Below are positions 9,246 to 17,912 of a stretch of DNA of 64,000 nt, piece after piece. The position numbers were made by a program, and so were the translations under genes. Location: the NCBI GenBank assembly GCA_041395505.1, contig JAWLAG010000001.1:1426001-1490000 (forward strand), written 5' to 3'. The notes under the pieces were generated by a model that made no database searches, was not told where the DNA came from, and saw only the letters and a program-made list of their open reading frames with translations. How positions within the stretch are numbered: the stretch's first letter is position 1; each line of letters opens with the position of its first letter. Source of the DNA: Steroidobacteraceae bacterium. GTDB taxonomy: Bacteria; Pseudomonadota; Gammaproteobacteria; Steroidobacterales; Steroidobacteraceae.

Positions 9246-10552
9246 TGGCGGATGGCGCAGCAGCGCAAAAGGACCCGGGGGCCAAATTGCCCCGGACCGG
9301 ACTTCGCATCAGCCTGTACGCGCAGGTCATCGCCGCCATCGTGCTCGGCGTCGCGGTCGGCTACCTGTGGCCCGACTTTGCGCAAAGCCTGCGCTGGCTC
9401 GGCGACGGTTTCATCAAGTTGGTGCGCATGATCGTCGCCCCGGTCATTTTCCTCACGATCGTGACCGGAATTGGCGGGCTCTCGGTGGGTGGCGCCATGG
9501 GGCGAGTTGCGATCAAGACGTTTGCCTATTTTCTGGTGGTTTCGACATTTGCCCTCATCGTCGGTCTCATCGTCGCCAATCTCGTGCAGCCTGGTGTGGG
9601 CATGCACATCGACCCGAAGACCCTGGATCCGTCTGCAGTCGACCAGTACGTGCGAAAATCCCACGAGTCGACGGTCGTGGGCTTTTTGCTCGATATCATT
9701 CCGACTACGCTTCTCGCCGCGTTGACCGGCGGCGAGATCCTGCCGGTGTTGTTCATAGCGGTCCTGTTCGGCAGCGGCTTGACGCTGGTGGGCGATCATG
9801 GCAAGCCACTATTGCATCTGCTCGAGTCCCTGTCGTCCGTGGTCTTTCGCATCGTCGACATGCTGATGCACCTGGCGCCGATTGGCGCCTTTGGCGCCAT
9901 GGCTTTCACGGTCGGCCGCTATGGCCTCAATACGCTGCGCAACCTGGCAGAGCTCGTGGCAACCTTCTATCTGACGTCGGCTCTCTTCGTCGTCATCGTG
10001 CTCGGCATTATTGCGAGAATGAATGGATTTTCGATATTCGCGTTGTTGCGCTATCTCAAGACCGAACTGTTCCTCGTGCTTGGCACGTCCTCCTCGGAAG
10101 TGGCGCTACCGCGCCTCATTGCTCGCATGCGCGACGCCGGCTGCCCGCCAGCCATCGTCGGTCTCGTCGTGCCCACCGGGTACTCGTTCAACCTTGACGG
10201 CACCAATATCTACATGACCCTGGCGGCGCTGTTCATTGCTCAGGCGACCGATGTGCCGCTCAGTCTGGGTGACCAACTGCTTTTGTTGTCGATTGCAATG
10301 TTGAGTTCGAAGGGCGCCGCCGGAGTCACTGGCGCGGGCTTCATTACCCTGGCAGCCACGTTGTCGATTGTGCCGTCCGTGCCGGTGGCGGGCATGGCGA
10401 TCATCCTCGGCATTGACCGCTTCATGAGTGAATGCCGCGCATTGACCAATTTCATCGGCAATGCCGTCGCCACCATTGTGATCAGCCGCTGGGAAGGGCG
10501 TCTCGATCCGTCGAAGATTGAATTCACCGCGAAATTCCGTCCGGGGGATTGA
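9245..10552 (+). CDS. dctA: Dicarboxylate:cation symporter
   Basis: A 435-residue secondary transporter of the DAACS family, taking up C4-dicarboxylates with protons or sodium. Diagnostic segments are LGDGFIKLVRMIVAPVIFLT near the N-terminus, the TGYSFNLDGTNIYMTLAALF motif, the SSKGAAGVTG hairpin and FMSECRALTNFIGNAVAT near the C-terminus; these match DctA better than the glutamate GltP branch. Start overlaps the DUF885 stop. Confidence 0.9.
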   Translation: MADGAAAQKDPGAKLPRTGLRISLYAQVIAAIVLGVAVGYLWPDFAQSLRWLGDGFIKLVRMIVAPVIFLTIVTGIGGLSVGGAMGRVAIKTFAYFLVVSTFALIVGLIVANLVQPGVGMHIDPKTLDPSAVDQYVRKSHESTVVGFLLDIIPTTLLAALTGGEILPVLFIAVLFGSGLTLVGDHGKPLLHLLESLSSVVFRIVDMLMHLAPIGAFGAMAFTVGRYGLNTLRNLAELVATFYLTSALFVVIVLGIIARMNGFSIFALLRYLKTELFLVLGTSSSEVALPRLIARMRDAGCPPAIVGLVVPTGYSFNLDGTNIYMTLAALFIAQATDVPLSLGDQLLLLSIAMLSSKGAAGVTGAGFITLAATLSIVPSVPVAGMAIILGIDRFMSECRALTNFIGNAVATIVISRWEGRLDPSKIEFTAKFRPGD

Positions 10553-10555
10553 TTC

Positions 10556-11086
10556 ATGGCGAGACTCGTTTTTGGTATGAACCAGACCTTGGACGGCTAC
10601 GTCGATCACACCGCGTTTTCACCCAGCCCTGCGTTGTTCAGCCATCTCACCGACCACATTTGCACATTGGCCGGCAGCGTATACGGTCGCCGAATGTACG
10701 AAGTGATGCGGTATTGGGATGACGATCACCCGGAGTGGGGCGAGGCTGAGCGCAGATTTGCGATGGCATGGCGCCGGCAGCCGAAGTGGGTCGTGTCCAG
10801 CACGATGACATCGGTGGGCCCGAATGCCAAACTCATTGGCGATGATGTAGAAGTTGTTGTCAGCGGGCTTAAGGAGGAGCTGACAGGAGAAATCGACGTC
10901 GCGGGTCCGAATCTGGCGCAAAGCCTGACCGACGCGGGACTTATAGACGAGTATCGAATTTACTTGCACCCCATTGTGCTGGGCGCCGGCAAGCCATTCT
11001 TCGCGGGCGCCCGTCCGCCACTTCGACTGTTATCCGTCGACAGAATAGACGTGAGCATTGTCAGGCTGGCATACGATAACGCGTAA
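10556..11086 (+). CDS. Dihydrofolate reductase family protein (RibD C-terminal-like)
   Basis: A 176-residue NADPH-binding reductase-like protein. It has the short N-terminal strand with MNQTLDGYVD, the GRRMYEVMRYW segment, the central DVAGPNLAQSLTDAGLIDEY nucleotide-binding stretch and HPIVLGAGKPFF near the end, all typical of the RibD-C/DHFR-like family common next to accessory metabolic genes. Starts 4 nt after dctA. True substrate unknown; not a classical folate DHFR. Confidence 0.85.
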   Translation: MARLVFGMNQTLDGYVDHTAFSPSPALFSHLTDHICTLAGSVYGRRMYEVMRYWDDDHPEWGEAERRFAMAWRRQPKWVVSSTMTSVGPNAKLIGDDVEVVVSGLKEELTGEIDVAGPNLAQSLTDAGLIDEYRIYLHPIVLGAGKPFFAGARPPLRLLSVDRIDVSIVRLAYDNA

Positions 11087-11130
11087 TTGGCAGACAGCCG
11101 GTTTCTGCACATGCGGGCGGCGGCCGACGG

Positions 11131-13032
11131 CTATTGCACCGGCACATGAGTGGCAAGGAATGCGGTCATCTTTTCGTAGAGTGCAAGGCGCCACTCCGCG
11201 CGGCCCAGCGAGTGGTCGCCATCCGGAATCAACAGCAGATCGTAGGGTTTGTTGGCGCGGCGCAACGCTGCGGCCATTTTCTTGCTGTGATCGACGACGA
11301 CATTGACGTCGGCCGTACCATGGACCAGCAAAATCGGTATGCCGATGCGGCCTGCCTCATCCACCGGCGATCGTTCGCGCAAGGCTGCCTGACCTGTGGA
11401 GTCCACACTTGCCTTGCGACCGGCATAGAAGCGCTTGTTTTGCCATGCCCAGTCATCCATCGCACTGACGCCCGCGATGCTCACTGCGCATTGGTAGAGG
11501 CCCGCTTCCTTGTAGCTAGCGACTAGAGCGGCAAATCCACCATAGCTCCAGCCGACGATGCACATGCGTTTCGGATCGGCGATTCCCTGGGCGATTGCCC
11601 ATCGAGCTGCAGCCGTAATGTCATCATGCATGATGGTGCTCCAGGCTTGATCGCCTGCTGCTTCGAAGGCGTAACCAAAGCCGGTCGAGCCGCGAAAATT
11701 GACTTGCAGCACGGCGTAGCCGCGACTCGCGAGCACCTGTACGAGCGGGTCGAAACCCCAGGTGTCGCGTGAGTATGGGCCGCCGTGCGGCAAGACGACG
11801 AGCGGCAGGTTCCGTGGCTCACGGCCAACCGGAACCGTGAGGTATCCCGGCAACCGCCAGCCCTTGCCGGTGTCGACGTTAATGGGCTGCATCGGCGCGA
11901 GCCGCGCGCCGCTCAGCAAGGGGTGCGTGTCGGCAAGCTTGACGAGTTGCCCACTCGTGATGTCAATCTTGTAGTACACGCCCGGATCGACATCGCTCGT
12001 TGAGCGGATCAGCATCGATTTGCGATCGTCCGAGGCGTTGACAATGGTGTTGACGGTCTTTGGCAGAGCGCCATCCACTGCGCGTTGCACGCTTCGCGCC
12101 CAGCCATCGATGTAGTTGGCGCCTGGCTTGTCGGCCTCGAAAGCAAACCCCAGCACTCCCTGATCGCGCGTCCATTCGATCGACGTATCAACGTCGACGT
12201 CGGGGCGGCCAAAGACCGGCTGCATGTTGCTCTGATCGGTCAGGTCGGTTTCGAATATGCCGCGACGACCATTGAAATCTGCAATGACCAGCAAGCGATC
12301 CGGATCCGCGCCAAATCCCATCGGAGAAAAGTCGTGCCCATCGAAAGCATTGAAGCGTGCCAGCGTGATCCAGCGCTCACCGGCGGCTTCGCGGGCAATG
12401 TACAGGCCGCGTTCGTCCTTGTAGCCAAAGCCAAATCGCACCTCGCCCTTGCGGTCCGCCATCCAGGAGGTAATCGGCTGGCGTTCTCGAAGCACCAGTT
12501 TCATGCGGCCGTTGTACACGTCGAGTTTGAAGACCGAGGGGTAAATGTTGCCGTCGTCATCAAGCTCGATCAGGACGTCGCGCGGATTGTCGGGCAGCCA
12601 GTGGACGATTCGATCCTGAAACTGTGCCTCACCTGCGCGCCCGTTCTGCACCAGCACTTTGAGGTTCTCACCCGTAAAGTCGACTGCAACAAGACGGCTG
12701 GTCCAGTACGGCCGACCGAGATCGAACACGGTGCCATAGAAGAAGCACAGGAGGCGGTCGTTGGTCTTGAAGTTGCAGTGATCGACGTCGAATTGTTTGA
12801 TGCGTCCGGCGACGACCGAGTGTGCCGCCTTCGTACCAAAGTCAACTGTGACAACCGTGGGATCACCGTCCTTGGTGGTTGTTATATAGACCAGGCGCTG
12901 GCCATTCGGCGACAGGCGCGCCGCGCGCATGGCTGGCTCGCCGGCGAAAGCGGTAAGCGGGATCTCGTTGTGGCCCACTGCCGGCCACGTGATGACTAGC
13001 CCGAGCAGCGTGGGCCACACGATTCGCCTCAT
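11131..13032 (-). CDS. S9 family (prolyl oligopeptidase) serine peptidase
   Basis: A 633-residue secreted alpha/beta-hydrolase peptidase. It starts with a signal peptide (cleavage after about 20 residues), then a beta-propeller of WD/TolB-like blades. The C-terminal catalytic domain has PHGGPYSRDTWGFD (oxyanion region), the nucleophile elbow GWSYGGFAAL, an Asp in LVHGTADVNV and the His in DGDHSLGRAEW. These mark acyl-aminoacyl/dipeptidyl peptidases. Probably periplasmic peptide degradation. Convergent with the DHFR-like gene; it stands alone. Confidence 0.9.
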   Translation of the reverse strand: MRRIVWPTLLGLVITWPAVGHNEIPLTAFAGEPAMRAARLSPNGQRLVYITTTKDGDPTVVTVDFGTKAAHSVVAGRIKQFDVDHCNFKTNDRLLCFFYGTVFDLGRPYWTSRLVAVDFTGENLKVLVQNGRAGEAQFQDRIVHWLPDNPRDVLIELDDDGNIYPSVFKLDVYNGRMKLVLRERQPITSWMADRKGEVRFGFGYKDERGLYIAREAAGERWITLARFNAFDGHDFSPMGFGADPDRLLVIADFNGRRGIFETDLTDQSNMQPVFGRPDVDVDTSIEWTRDQGVLGFAFEADKPGANYIDGWARSVQRAVDGALPKTVNTIVNASDDRKSMLIRSTSDVDPGVYYKIDITSGQLVKLADTHPLLSGARLAPMQPINVDTGKGWRLPGYLTVPVGREPRNLPLVVLPHGGPYSRDTWGFDPLVQVLASRGYAVLQVNFRGSTGFGYAFEAAGDQAWSTIMHDDITAAARWAIAQGIADPKRMCIVGWSYGGFAALVASYKEAGLYQCAVSIAGVSAMDDWAWQNKRFYAGRKASVDSTGQAALRERSPVDEAGRIGIPILLVHGTADVNVVVDHSKKMAAALRRANKPYDLLLIPDGDHSLGRAEWRLALYEKMTAFLATHVPVQ

Positions 13033-13127
13033 CGCAAACTCCCTTGCGAATTCAGCATGATTCTAGCCTGCCTCGAGTGCCGCCGTCTCAGGTCGTGCAG
13101 GCCGCCCTTCGCGGATCCCTTCCAAAG

Positions 13128-13166
13128 GCCAGCGGCTCCAGCCATCCGTGGCTGGAGCCGACTGGC
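13128..13166 (-). terminator. Strong hairpin, likely terminator of the 13187-13492 gene
   Basis: A 12-bp perfect stem (13133-13144 with 13149-13160, loop 13145-13148), extended by GCCAG/CTGGC outer arms after one mismatch. It lies between the stop at 13187 and the start of the next minus-strand gene at 13032. The T-run is short (TTT), so termination may be imperfect. Confidence 0.6.
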
Positions 13167-13186
13167 ACAAGAAACAGGCGTGAGTC

Positions 13187-13492
13187 CTAGCGACCGTCGC
13201 GGTCTGCATCCCCGGGCAGCACATGTTCAATGCTGTGCCAGCCAGAGCGCACGGCCTGCTTGGCGTCCTGCCAGGCGAGCTTCGATTTGCCTTTTACCTT
13301 TTCCCAGCCCGATTCGAGTGAATTTTCCATGTCGCTGAATTGGCTGTTGGGATTGCTCTGGCGCTGGTCCCAGGCGTATCGGTAGGCCGGATCGTAATCT
13401 GACCACTGATAGCGAGTCTGGAAGTACGGTTCCTTGTTGAACTGGTCGTGCCAGTGGGTTGTGTACTTCTCGATTCGATTGAACTTCTCCAT
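13187..13492 (-). CDS. Hypothetical small hydrophilic protein
   Basis: A 101-residue protein starting at the ATG at 13492 (MEKFNRIEKYTTHW). It has many aromatic and charged residues and no signal peptide or membrane segment. The middle (PYFQTRYQWSDYDPAYRYAW) and a C-terminal half that could form an amphipathic helix (SGWEKVKGKSKLAWQDAKQA) are the visible features. No family recognised. The frame stays open upstream to 14458, but that extension is antisense to two lipoprotein genes and is not credible. Confidence 0.6.
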   Translation of the reverse strand: MEKFNRIEKYTTHWHDQFNKEPYFQTRYQWSDYDPAYRYAWDQRQSNPNSQFSDMENSLESGWEKVKGKSKLAWQDAKQAVRSGWHSIEHVLPGDADRDGR

Positions 13493-13725
13493 TAGTCGGC
13501 TCCTTGCTGGTTGCACGGTTGTTTCAACAGCAACAGCTTCGCTGCGAAACGCCGTGTGTCCTGTCGGAGGAGCGCGCATCACCATGTAGGCGAGGGGCGA
13601 ATCGCGTTCTGTCGGAAACGGACTACGACTGTGAACAGTTCGCGCCGACACCCTGGCTGGCGAGACTTGAATAATCTCTGGGACGCAAGCAGCGCAAACG
13701 CGCTTAGTGGCGGGAAGGAGAAGAC

Positions 13726-14004
13726 ATGAATCGACTGACAACGACAGCAGCCATCGCGGCCCTCGGCACGCTGGCAATTGCGGGTTGCAACAGTCGCAGT
13801 CCGGCGACCAGTACCGAAGCAGCGGCTGCACAGGCAGACGCCGCTGCGGAACGCGCAGCGAACGCTGCAGGTGATGCCATGGCGGCTGCGGCTGAGCCGA
13901 TTGTAGAGGCTGCGGATAGCGCCGAGGACAAGGCGGCAGACGTCGTCGACGAGATGGGGCAGGACGCCCGGGATACGGCCGAGGAAATGCGCCGCGACGA
14001 GTAA
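13726..14004 (+). CDS. Alanine-rich small lipoprotein A
   Basis: A 92-residue protein with a type II signal peptide and lipobox IAGC (cysteine at about 21). The mature part is almost wholly alanine/glutamate/aspartate helix, and ends DTAEEMRRDE. It is a paralogue of the next gene; the helical Ala/Asp/Glu pattern resembles Lpp/entericidin-like envelope lipoproteins, but no specific family is claimed. A GGAAGGAG ribosome site precedes the ATG. Confidence 0.75.
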   Translation: MNRLTTTAAIAALGTLAIAGCNSRSPATSTEAAAAQADAAAERAANAAGDAMAAAAEPIVEAADSAEDKAADVVDEMGQDARDTAEEMRRDE

Positions 14005-14056
14005 CCCGCAGAATGAACGGATCTTTCAAGCAACCAAATGTGACATGGGAGACATC

Positions 14057-14431
14057 ATGAAAAGTGAAATTCGAATGATCAGTGCGTTGGCGGCCGCGAT
14101 GGCGCTTACAGTGGCCTGTTCGGACCGACAGGCTTCGCAAACCGATGCTGCAGCCGAGCGCGCAAGCAGCGCTGCGGGCGACGCCTGGGACGCAGCGGGC
14201 TCCGCATCGGATCGTGCGGCCGATGCGGCCGGCGATGCTGCTTCCGCTGCGGCTGATGCCGCCGGCGCCGCGGTGAGCGCGGCAGGTGCAAGTGTCACCA
14301 ATGCGGCTACCCAGGCCGGAAACGCCGTGGCTGATGCGGCGGATAAAGTCGAGGACAAGACGGCGGACGCCTTGGACAAGGCGGGCCAGCAGGCCCAGGA
14401 GACGGCGGACGAGATGCGCCGTGACGAGTGA
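14057..14431 (+). CDS. Alanine-rich small lipoprotein B
   Basis: A 124-residue paralogue of the preceding gene. ATG at 14057 is chosen because GGGAG lies 6-9 nt upstream; the ATG at 14045 overlaps that site. Signal peptide with lipobox TVAC. The mature region consists of repeated AADAAGDAA-like segments and ends ETADEMRRDE, the same tail as its neighbour. Probably anchored to the outer membrane with the helix in the periplasm (inference). Confidence 0.72.
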   Translation: MKSEIRMISALAAAMALTVACSDRQASQTDAAAERASSAAGDAWDAAGSASDRAADAAGDAASAAADAAGAAVSAAGASVTNAATQAGNAVADAADKVEDKTADALDKAGQQAQETADEMRRDE

Positions 14432-14456
14432 TTCGAGCAACGCCAAAGGAGTGATC

Positions 14457-14657
14457 ATGAGTCAACAGGATGGAAAACGCGTCCAGGGTGAAGGTAACTA
14501 CCGCGCAGCTCGTCGCTTCCGCAAGGAAGCGGAAGAATTTGCGAATGATGAGCAACGAGTGAAGAAAGCGGCCCGGGACGCAGCACCTGATAGTGCAGCG
14601 CAACAGCGGGAGCTGGAAGATGCCGAACAGGCTGGGCGAGATCGTGCCCGATCCTGA
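14457..14657 (+). CDS. Small charged hypothetical protein
   Basis: A 66-residue soluble protein beginning MSQQDGKRVQGEGNYRAARR. It is highly charged and probably helical. This Lys/Arg/Glu-rich pattern with an N-terminal GEGNYRAARRF is common to small stress-associated proteobacterial proteins of unknown role. A GGAG site precedes the ATG at 14457. The downstream gene overlaps its 3' end by 38 nt, so they form a pair. Confidence 0.65.
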   Translation: MSQQDGKRVQGEGNYRAARRFRKEAEEFANDEQRVKKAARDAAPDSAAQQRELEDAEQAGRDRARS

Positions 14658-14847
14658 GCGCGATCCGGCGGAGGTCGCGGATGACGCGAGCCTCACCGCT
14701 GGCCAACGGCGGCGCCGACTCGACCAGCTGATCCAGGATCTCGAGGATCGGCTGCGCGCGTCGGAAGAGAATATGTCAGCGGACGGTGAAGGACAGACTG
14801 CCGACAGGTTGCGCCGGGCTCACGAGGCGCGTCGACGACTCGACTAG
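14620..14847 (+). CDS. Small hypothetical protein
   Basis: A 75-residue hydrophilic protein starting MPNRLGEIVPDPERDP. An alternative start at 14593 would lengthen the overlap with the preceding gene. It contains a coiled-coil-like segment (RRRRLDQLIQDLEDRLRASE). No family recognised; the reading frame is kept because it is co-directional, overlapping and preceded by a GGGAG. Confidence 0.5.
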   Translation: MPNRLGEIVPDPERDPAEVADDASLTAGQRRRRLDQLIQDLEDRLRASEENMSADGEGQTADRLRRAHEARRRLD

Positions 14848-14875
14848 CCACGGCGCCGAGTCATGATCCTTGCCA

Positions 14876-15406
14876 TCAAGTTGGCGGATTTTCGCGTGAC
14901 GACAGTGGCGCCATCAGATCTTCGAGAAAGAACGCCGCGAGTTCAGTGCGGCCGGACAGCCCGGCCTTGGCATAAACCGAAGTGGACTGTGTCCGTGCCG
15001 TCTTTTCCGACGTATTTCGAAGCGTGGCTATTTCCTTGAAGCCGAAACCCTTCAGGAGCAGGAACGCGATTTCCTTCTCCGCGGCCGTCAGTTGCCAGCG
15101 TCCGAGCTGCCTGTCGATGGCGATCGAAAGGCCCTCCACATGCCGTCGTGCATCATTGCGCCAACGCTCCGCCTCGGCCCGCAGGGCCGTCGATGTCGCA
15201 AGTTCGGCGACAAGTCGGCGTCGGAGTGAGAATGTATCTCGCAGCAGGTAGAAGAATCCGAGCGCAGCCAACAAGCCAGCGATTCCCTCGGCGAGCACGT
15301 GCCAGCGGGCAACGCCTTCGCCGGAATCCTGCAGGAGGTCCGTGCCGATCAGTACGGCGACGACGGCCAGTACGGCCGCAACTACCCAGCGCTCGCCCGA
15401 ATTCAC
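14876..15406 (-). CDS. Membrane-anchored LuxR-family transcriptional regulator
   Basis: A 176-residue protein with two N-terminal membrane segments (about residues 8-24 and 37-53), a short coiled linker, and a C-terminal LuxR HTH of about 60 residues (LTAAEKEIAFLLLKGFGFKE, then TARTQSTSVYAKAGLSGRTE). There is no receiver domain, so any signal must come through the membrane part. Start is GTG at 15406 with AGGAAGG upstream. It faces the alanine-rich lipoproteins convergently and lies just downstream of cytochrome b561. Confidence 0.82.
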   Translation of the reverse strand: MNSGERWVVAAVLAVVAVLIGTDLLQDSGEGVARWHVLAEGIAGLLAALGFFYLLRDTFSLRRRLVAELATSTALRAEAERWRNDARRHVEGLSIAIDRQLGRWQLTAAEKEIAFLLLKGFGFKEIATLRNTSEKTARTQSTSVYAKAGLSGRTELAAFFLEDLMAPLSSRENPPT

Positions 15407-15418
15407 GCCCGACCCTTC

Positions 15419-16123
15419 CTAGTCATGGTCATGGTCATCGCCTTCCCGTTCGCCTAACTGCAGCGTCGTCCCGAAAATTTCCAGCGACTGCGAGGCAGGA
15501 TCGTAATTGCGTGCGACATTGATTGCAAAGGCCGCCACAATTGCCATGAATACCACGCCAATCGCGGAACGCGGTGAAGCGATGGTCTCGGCCGGGCTTA
15601 CATCCTGCTTATGACCATCAACCATGCTCAGGGCGAATCCATCGCGATGCCGGAGCGAGTGCAGAATCACGCCCGCGATATGCAGCACTACGATCAGCAG
15701 GAAGGCGTCGGCCAGGAATTCGTGGATCTCCTCGAAGGATTCCCGATTTGCGCCGCTCGTCATGAGATAGCCCGTTGTGCCGAGCGCGAGCGTCAGGACC
15801 ATCAGGACGATTGCAACCCAGCTCGATGCCGGATTGTGACCCGCCACATGGGTCTTTCTACCCGTGACTTGCCCGACGATATAGCGGACCAGGTCGGCTG
15901 GATTCAGCCTGAACGACGTGAAGCGCGCATGCCGCGTACCCAAGAGCCCCCACGCCACTCTCGCAAGCACGATGAACGCCAGCGTGAGTCCTGCCAGCAT
16001 GTGCCAGGGAAAGAACGCGGAATCCTCAGCCGTGCTGGCGATCAAATAGGCCGCCACGAACAGGCCGGCGAACAACCAGTGAAACAGCCGGACCGGCAGG
16101 TCGTAAACGAGTTGGTTTCTCAT
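15419..16123 (-). CDS. Cytochrome b561/b6-like di-haem membrane protein
   Basis: A 234-residue four-helix integral membrane cytochrome. Haem-ligand candidates are in VRLFHWLFAG, FFPWHMLAG, EEIHEF and VVLHIAGVILHSLRH. This is the cytochrome b/Ni-hydrogenase-type fold seen in electron shuttles between quinol and periplasmic acceptors. It ends with a His/Asp tail (DHDHD). No soluble cytochrome c or hydrogenase partner is adjacent; the LuxR-like gene follows closely. Confidence 0.85.
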   Translation of the reverse strand: MRNQLVYDLPVRLFHWLFAGLFVAAYLIASTAEDSAFFPWHMLAGLTLAFIVLARVAWGLLGTRHARFTSFRLNPADLVRYIVGQVTGRKTHVAGHNPASSWVAIVLMVLTLALGTTGYLMTSGANRESFEEIHEFLADAFLLIVVLHIAGVILHSLRHRDGFALSMVDGHKQDVSPAETIASPRSAIGVVFMAIVAAFAINVARNYDPASQSLEIFGTTLQLGEREGDDHDHD

Positions 16124-16208
16124 GTGGCACCCATCCAGGGTCTCGAACCTTTCTGGTTCCTGCGCAAGAATAGGTGCTGAGTGGTGCCCTCACCATTGGG
16201 CAGATGTC

Positions 16209-16787
16209 CTATGCGCTGGGGCCGGCACCGATCCCGGAAAAGATGCCAAGGCCGAGCAGGGCGAAGAAGCCGGCCGCAATGGTGCGCACCAGCTTGATCG
16301 GTATGCGCGTGGCCAGCCTATCGCCGATGATTACGGCCGGCACGTCCGCCGCCAGCATGCCGAGAGTTGTGCCGATGACTACCGTGATCGGTGCGCTGTA
16401 ATGCGCGGCCAGGGCAACTGTCGCGATTTGCGTCTTGTCGCCCATTTCGGCCAGGAAGAAGGTGATCAGCGTGGCGCCGAACACGCCGAGTCGTCGCGCG
16501 ACCTTCGCCTCGTCCTCCTCGATCTTGTCGGGAATCAACGTCCAGGTCGCCATGCCAATGAATGACGCACCCAGTACCCAGCGCAAAACCGGGGGAGACA
16601 GCTGCGCGGTGATCCAGGCACCTGCCAGCCCCGCCAGTCCGTGATTCACGACCGTCGCGCAGAGGATGCCGAGGACGATAGGCGCGGGCTTCTTGAAGCG
16701 TGCAGCCAGAATGAATGCGAGCAGTTGTGTTTTGTCGCCGAATTCGGCCAGTGCGACGATGCCTGCTGAAATCAGAATTGATTCCAT
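16209..16787 (-). CDS. TMEM165/GDT1-family divalent cation exporter
   Basis: A 192-residue membrane protein with the two defining E-x-G-D-K-T motifs, AEFGDKTQ near residue 14 and AEMGDKTQ in the second half, in a duplicated six-helix fold. Bacterial members export Mn2+ or exchange Ca2+/Mn2+ for protons. No yybP-ykoY manganese riboswitch is possible in the 63-nt gap to dusA. Divergent from dusA. Confidence 0.88.
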   Translation of the reverse strand: MESILISAGIVALAEFGDKTQLLAFILAARFKKPAPIVLGILCATVVNHGLAGLAGAWITAQLSPPVLRWVLGASFIGMATWTLIPDKIEEDEAKVARRLGVFGATLITFFLAEMGDKTQIATVALAAHYSAPITVVIGTTLGMLAADVPAVIIGDRLATRIPIKLVRTIAAGFFALLGLGIFSGIGAGPSA

Positions 16788-16850
16788 GATGTTGTCCCGG
16801 TCAAGGATAAACTATCCGGATTACGCAGGCATCGCGCAGAAACGACCCGA

Positions 16851-17912
16851 GTGGAAAACGCTACAAAGCAAGGTATTTCCGTCGAGAAACGCAGCGATCT
16901 GATCGACCGCCGCGTCTCGGTCGCACCCATGATGGACTGGACCGACCGTCACTGCCGCTACTTCCTGCGTGGCTTTTCGCGGCACACACTCTTATATACA
17001 GAGATGATCACGGCTGCGGCCCTGGTGCGGGGTGGGCGGCGCGATCTGCTTGAGCATCATCCCGAGGAGCAACCGCTCGCCCTGCAGTTGGGCGGCAACG
17101 ACCCGGCCATGCTGGCGCAGGCCGCACGCATGGGGGCGGAGGCCGGCTTTGTCGAAATCAACCTCAATTGCGGTTGCCCGAGCGACCGGGTCGCCAGCGG
17201 ATCCTTTGGCGCGTGTCTCATGCAGACTCCGGGACGCGTTGCGGATTGTGTCGCGGCGATGAAGGCGGTGACCGATCTGCCGGTCACGGTCAAGGCGCGT
17301 ATCGGTGTGGTGGAAGGGCGGGGCGCCGCAGCGAACGATGAGTTGCGCGAGTTCACTGCGCGCGATGAGCAGGGGCTGCTTGCATTCGTATCCAACTTAT
17401 TCGATGCCGGTTGCGATGCGCTGATCATCCACGCGCGCAAGGCAGTGCTCGGCGGCCTCTCGCCCAAGGACAACCGCGAGATCCCGCCGTTGCGCTATGA
17501 CGTCGCGGCCGCGATGAAGCGCGCCTTTCCAAACCTGCCCATTGTGCTGAACGGAGGATTGCGCACCGCCGCGCAGGTACTCGAGCAATTGCAGGTCTTT
17601 GACGGCGTCATGCTGGGTCGTGAGGCCTATCACCGCCCAATGCTGCTCGCGGAGCTGGATCGGTTGCTATGCCGCGGCACGCCGGCGCCGAATACGGAAT
17701 TCGAATTCGTCATCCGCCGCATGGCGGGCTATGCGACCGAACGACTGCGATGCGGCGACTCCCTGCCGGCAATCACCCGGCATATGCTGGGTCTTTGCGC
17801 GGGTCGTCCCGGTGCGCGGGAGTATCGTCGCCGGTTGTCGGAAGGAGCGCGACGCGCTGGTGCGGACGAGTCTGTACTGCTCGCGCTCTTGTCGATTCCG
17901 CTTCGCGCTTGA
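16851..17912 (+). CDS. dusA: tRNA-dihydrouridine(20/20a) synthase
   Basis: FMN-dependent enzyme that reduces uridine to dihydrouridine in the tRNA D-loop; 353 residues. DusA hallmarks are SVAPMMDWTDRHCRYFLR, LLYTEMITAAALVRG, ALQLGGNDPAMLA, and NLNCGCPSDRVASGSFGACL with the catalytic cysteine. HARKAVLGGLSPKDNREIPP follows, then DGVMLGREAYHRP. Start is GTG at 16851. The 3' end meets a broken AI-2E gene on the other strand. Confidence 0.95.
   Translation: MENATKQGISVEKRSDLIDRRVSVAPMMDWTDRHCRYFLRGFSRHTLLYTEMITAAALVRGGRRDLLEHHPEEQPLALQLGGNDPAMLAQAARMGAEAGFVEINLNCGCPSDRVASGSFGACLMQTPGRVADCVAAMKAVTDLPVTVKARIGVVEGRGAAANDELREFTARDEQGLLAFVSNLFDAGCDALIIHARKAVLGGLSPKDNREIPPLRYDVAAAMKRAFPNLPIVLNGGLRTAAQVLEQLQVFDGVMLGREAYHRPMLLAELDRLLCRGTPAPNTEFEFVIRRMAGYATERLRCGDSLPAITRHMLGLCAGRPGAREYRRRLSEGARRAGADESVLLALLSIPLRA

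Noticed and set aside
13493..14458. Minus-strand extension of the 13187-13492 gene to 423 codons
   Set aside because: It is antisense to two lipoprotein genes with good ribosome sites and lipoboxes, and its translation is a low-complexity Arg/Ser/Pro mix; only the last 101 codons look like protein.
16788..16850. Manganese (yybP-ykoY) riboswitch before the GDT1-type exporter
   Set aside because: Such riboswitches often precede this family, but the intergenic gap is only 63 nt and shows no suitable hairpins.
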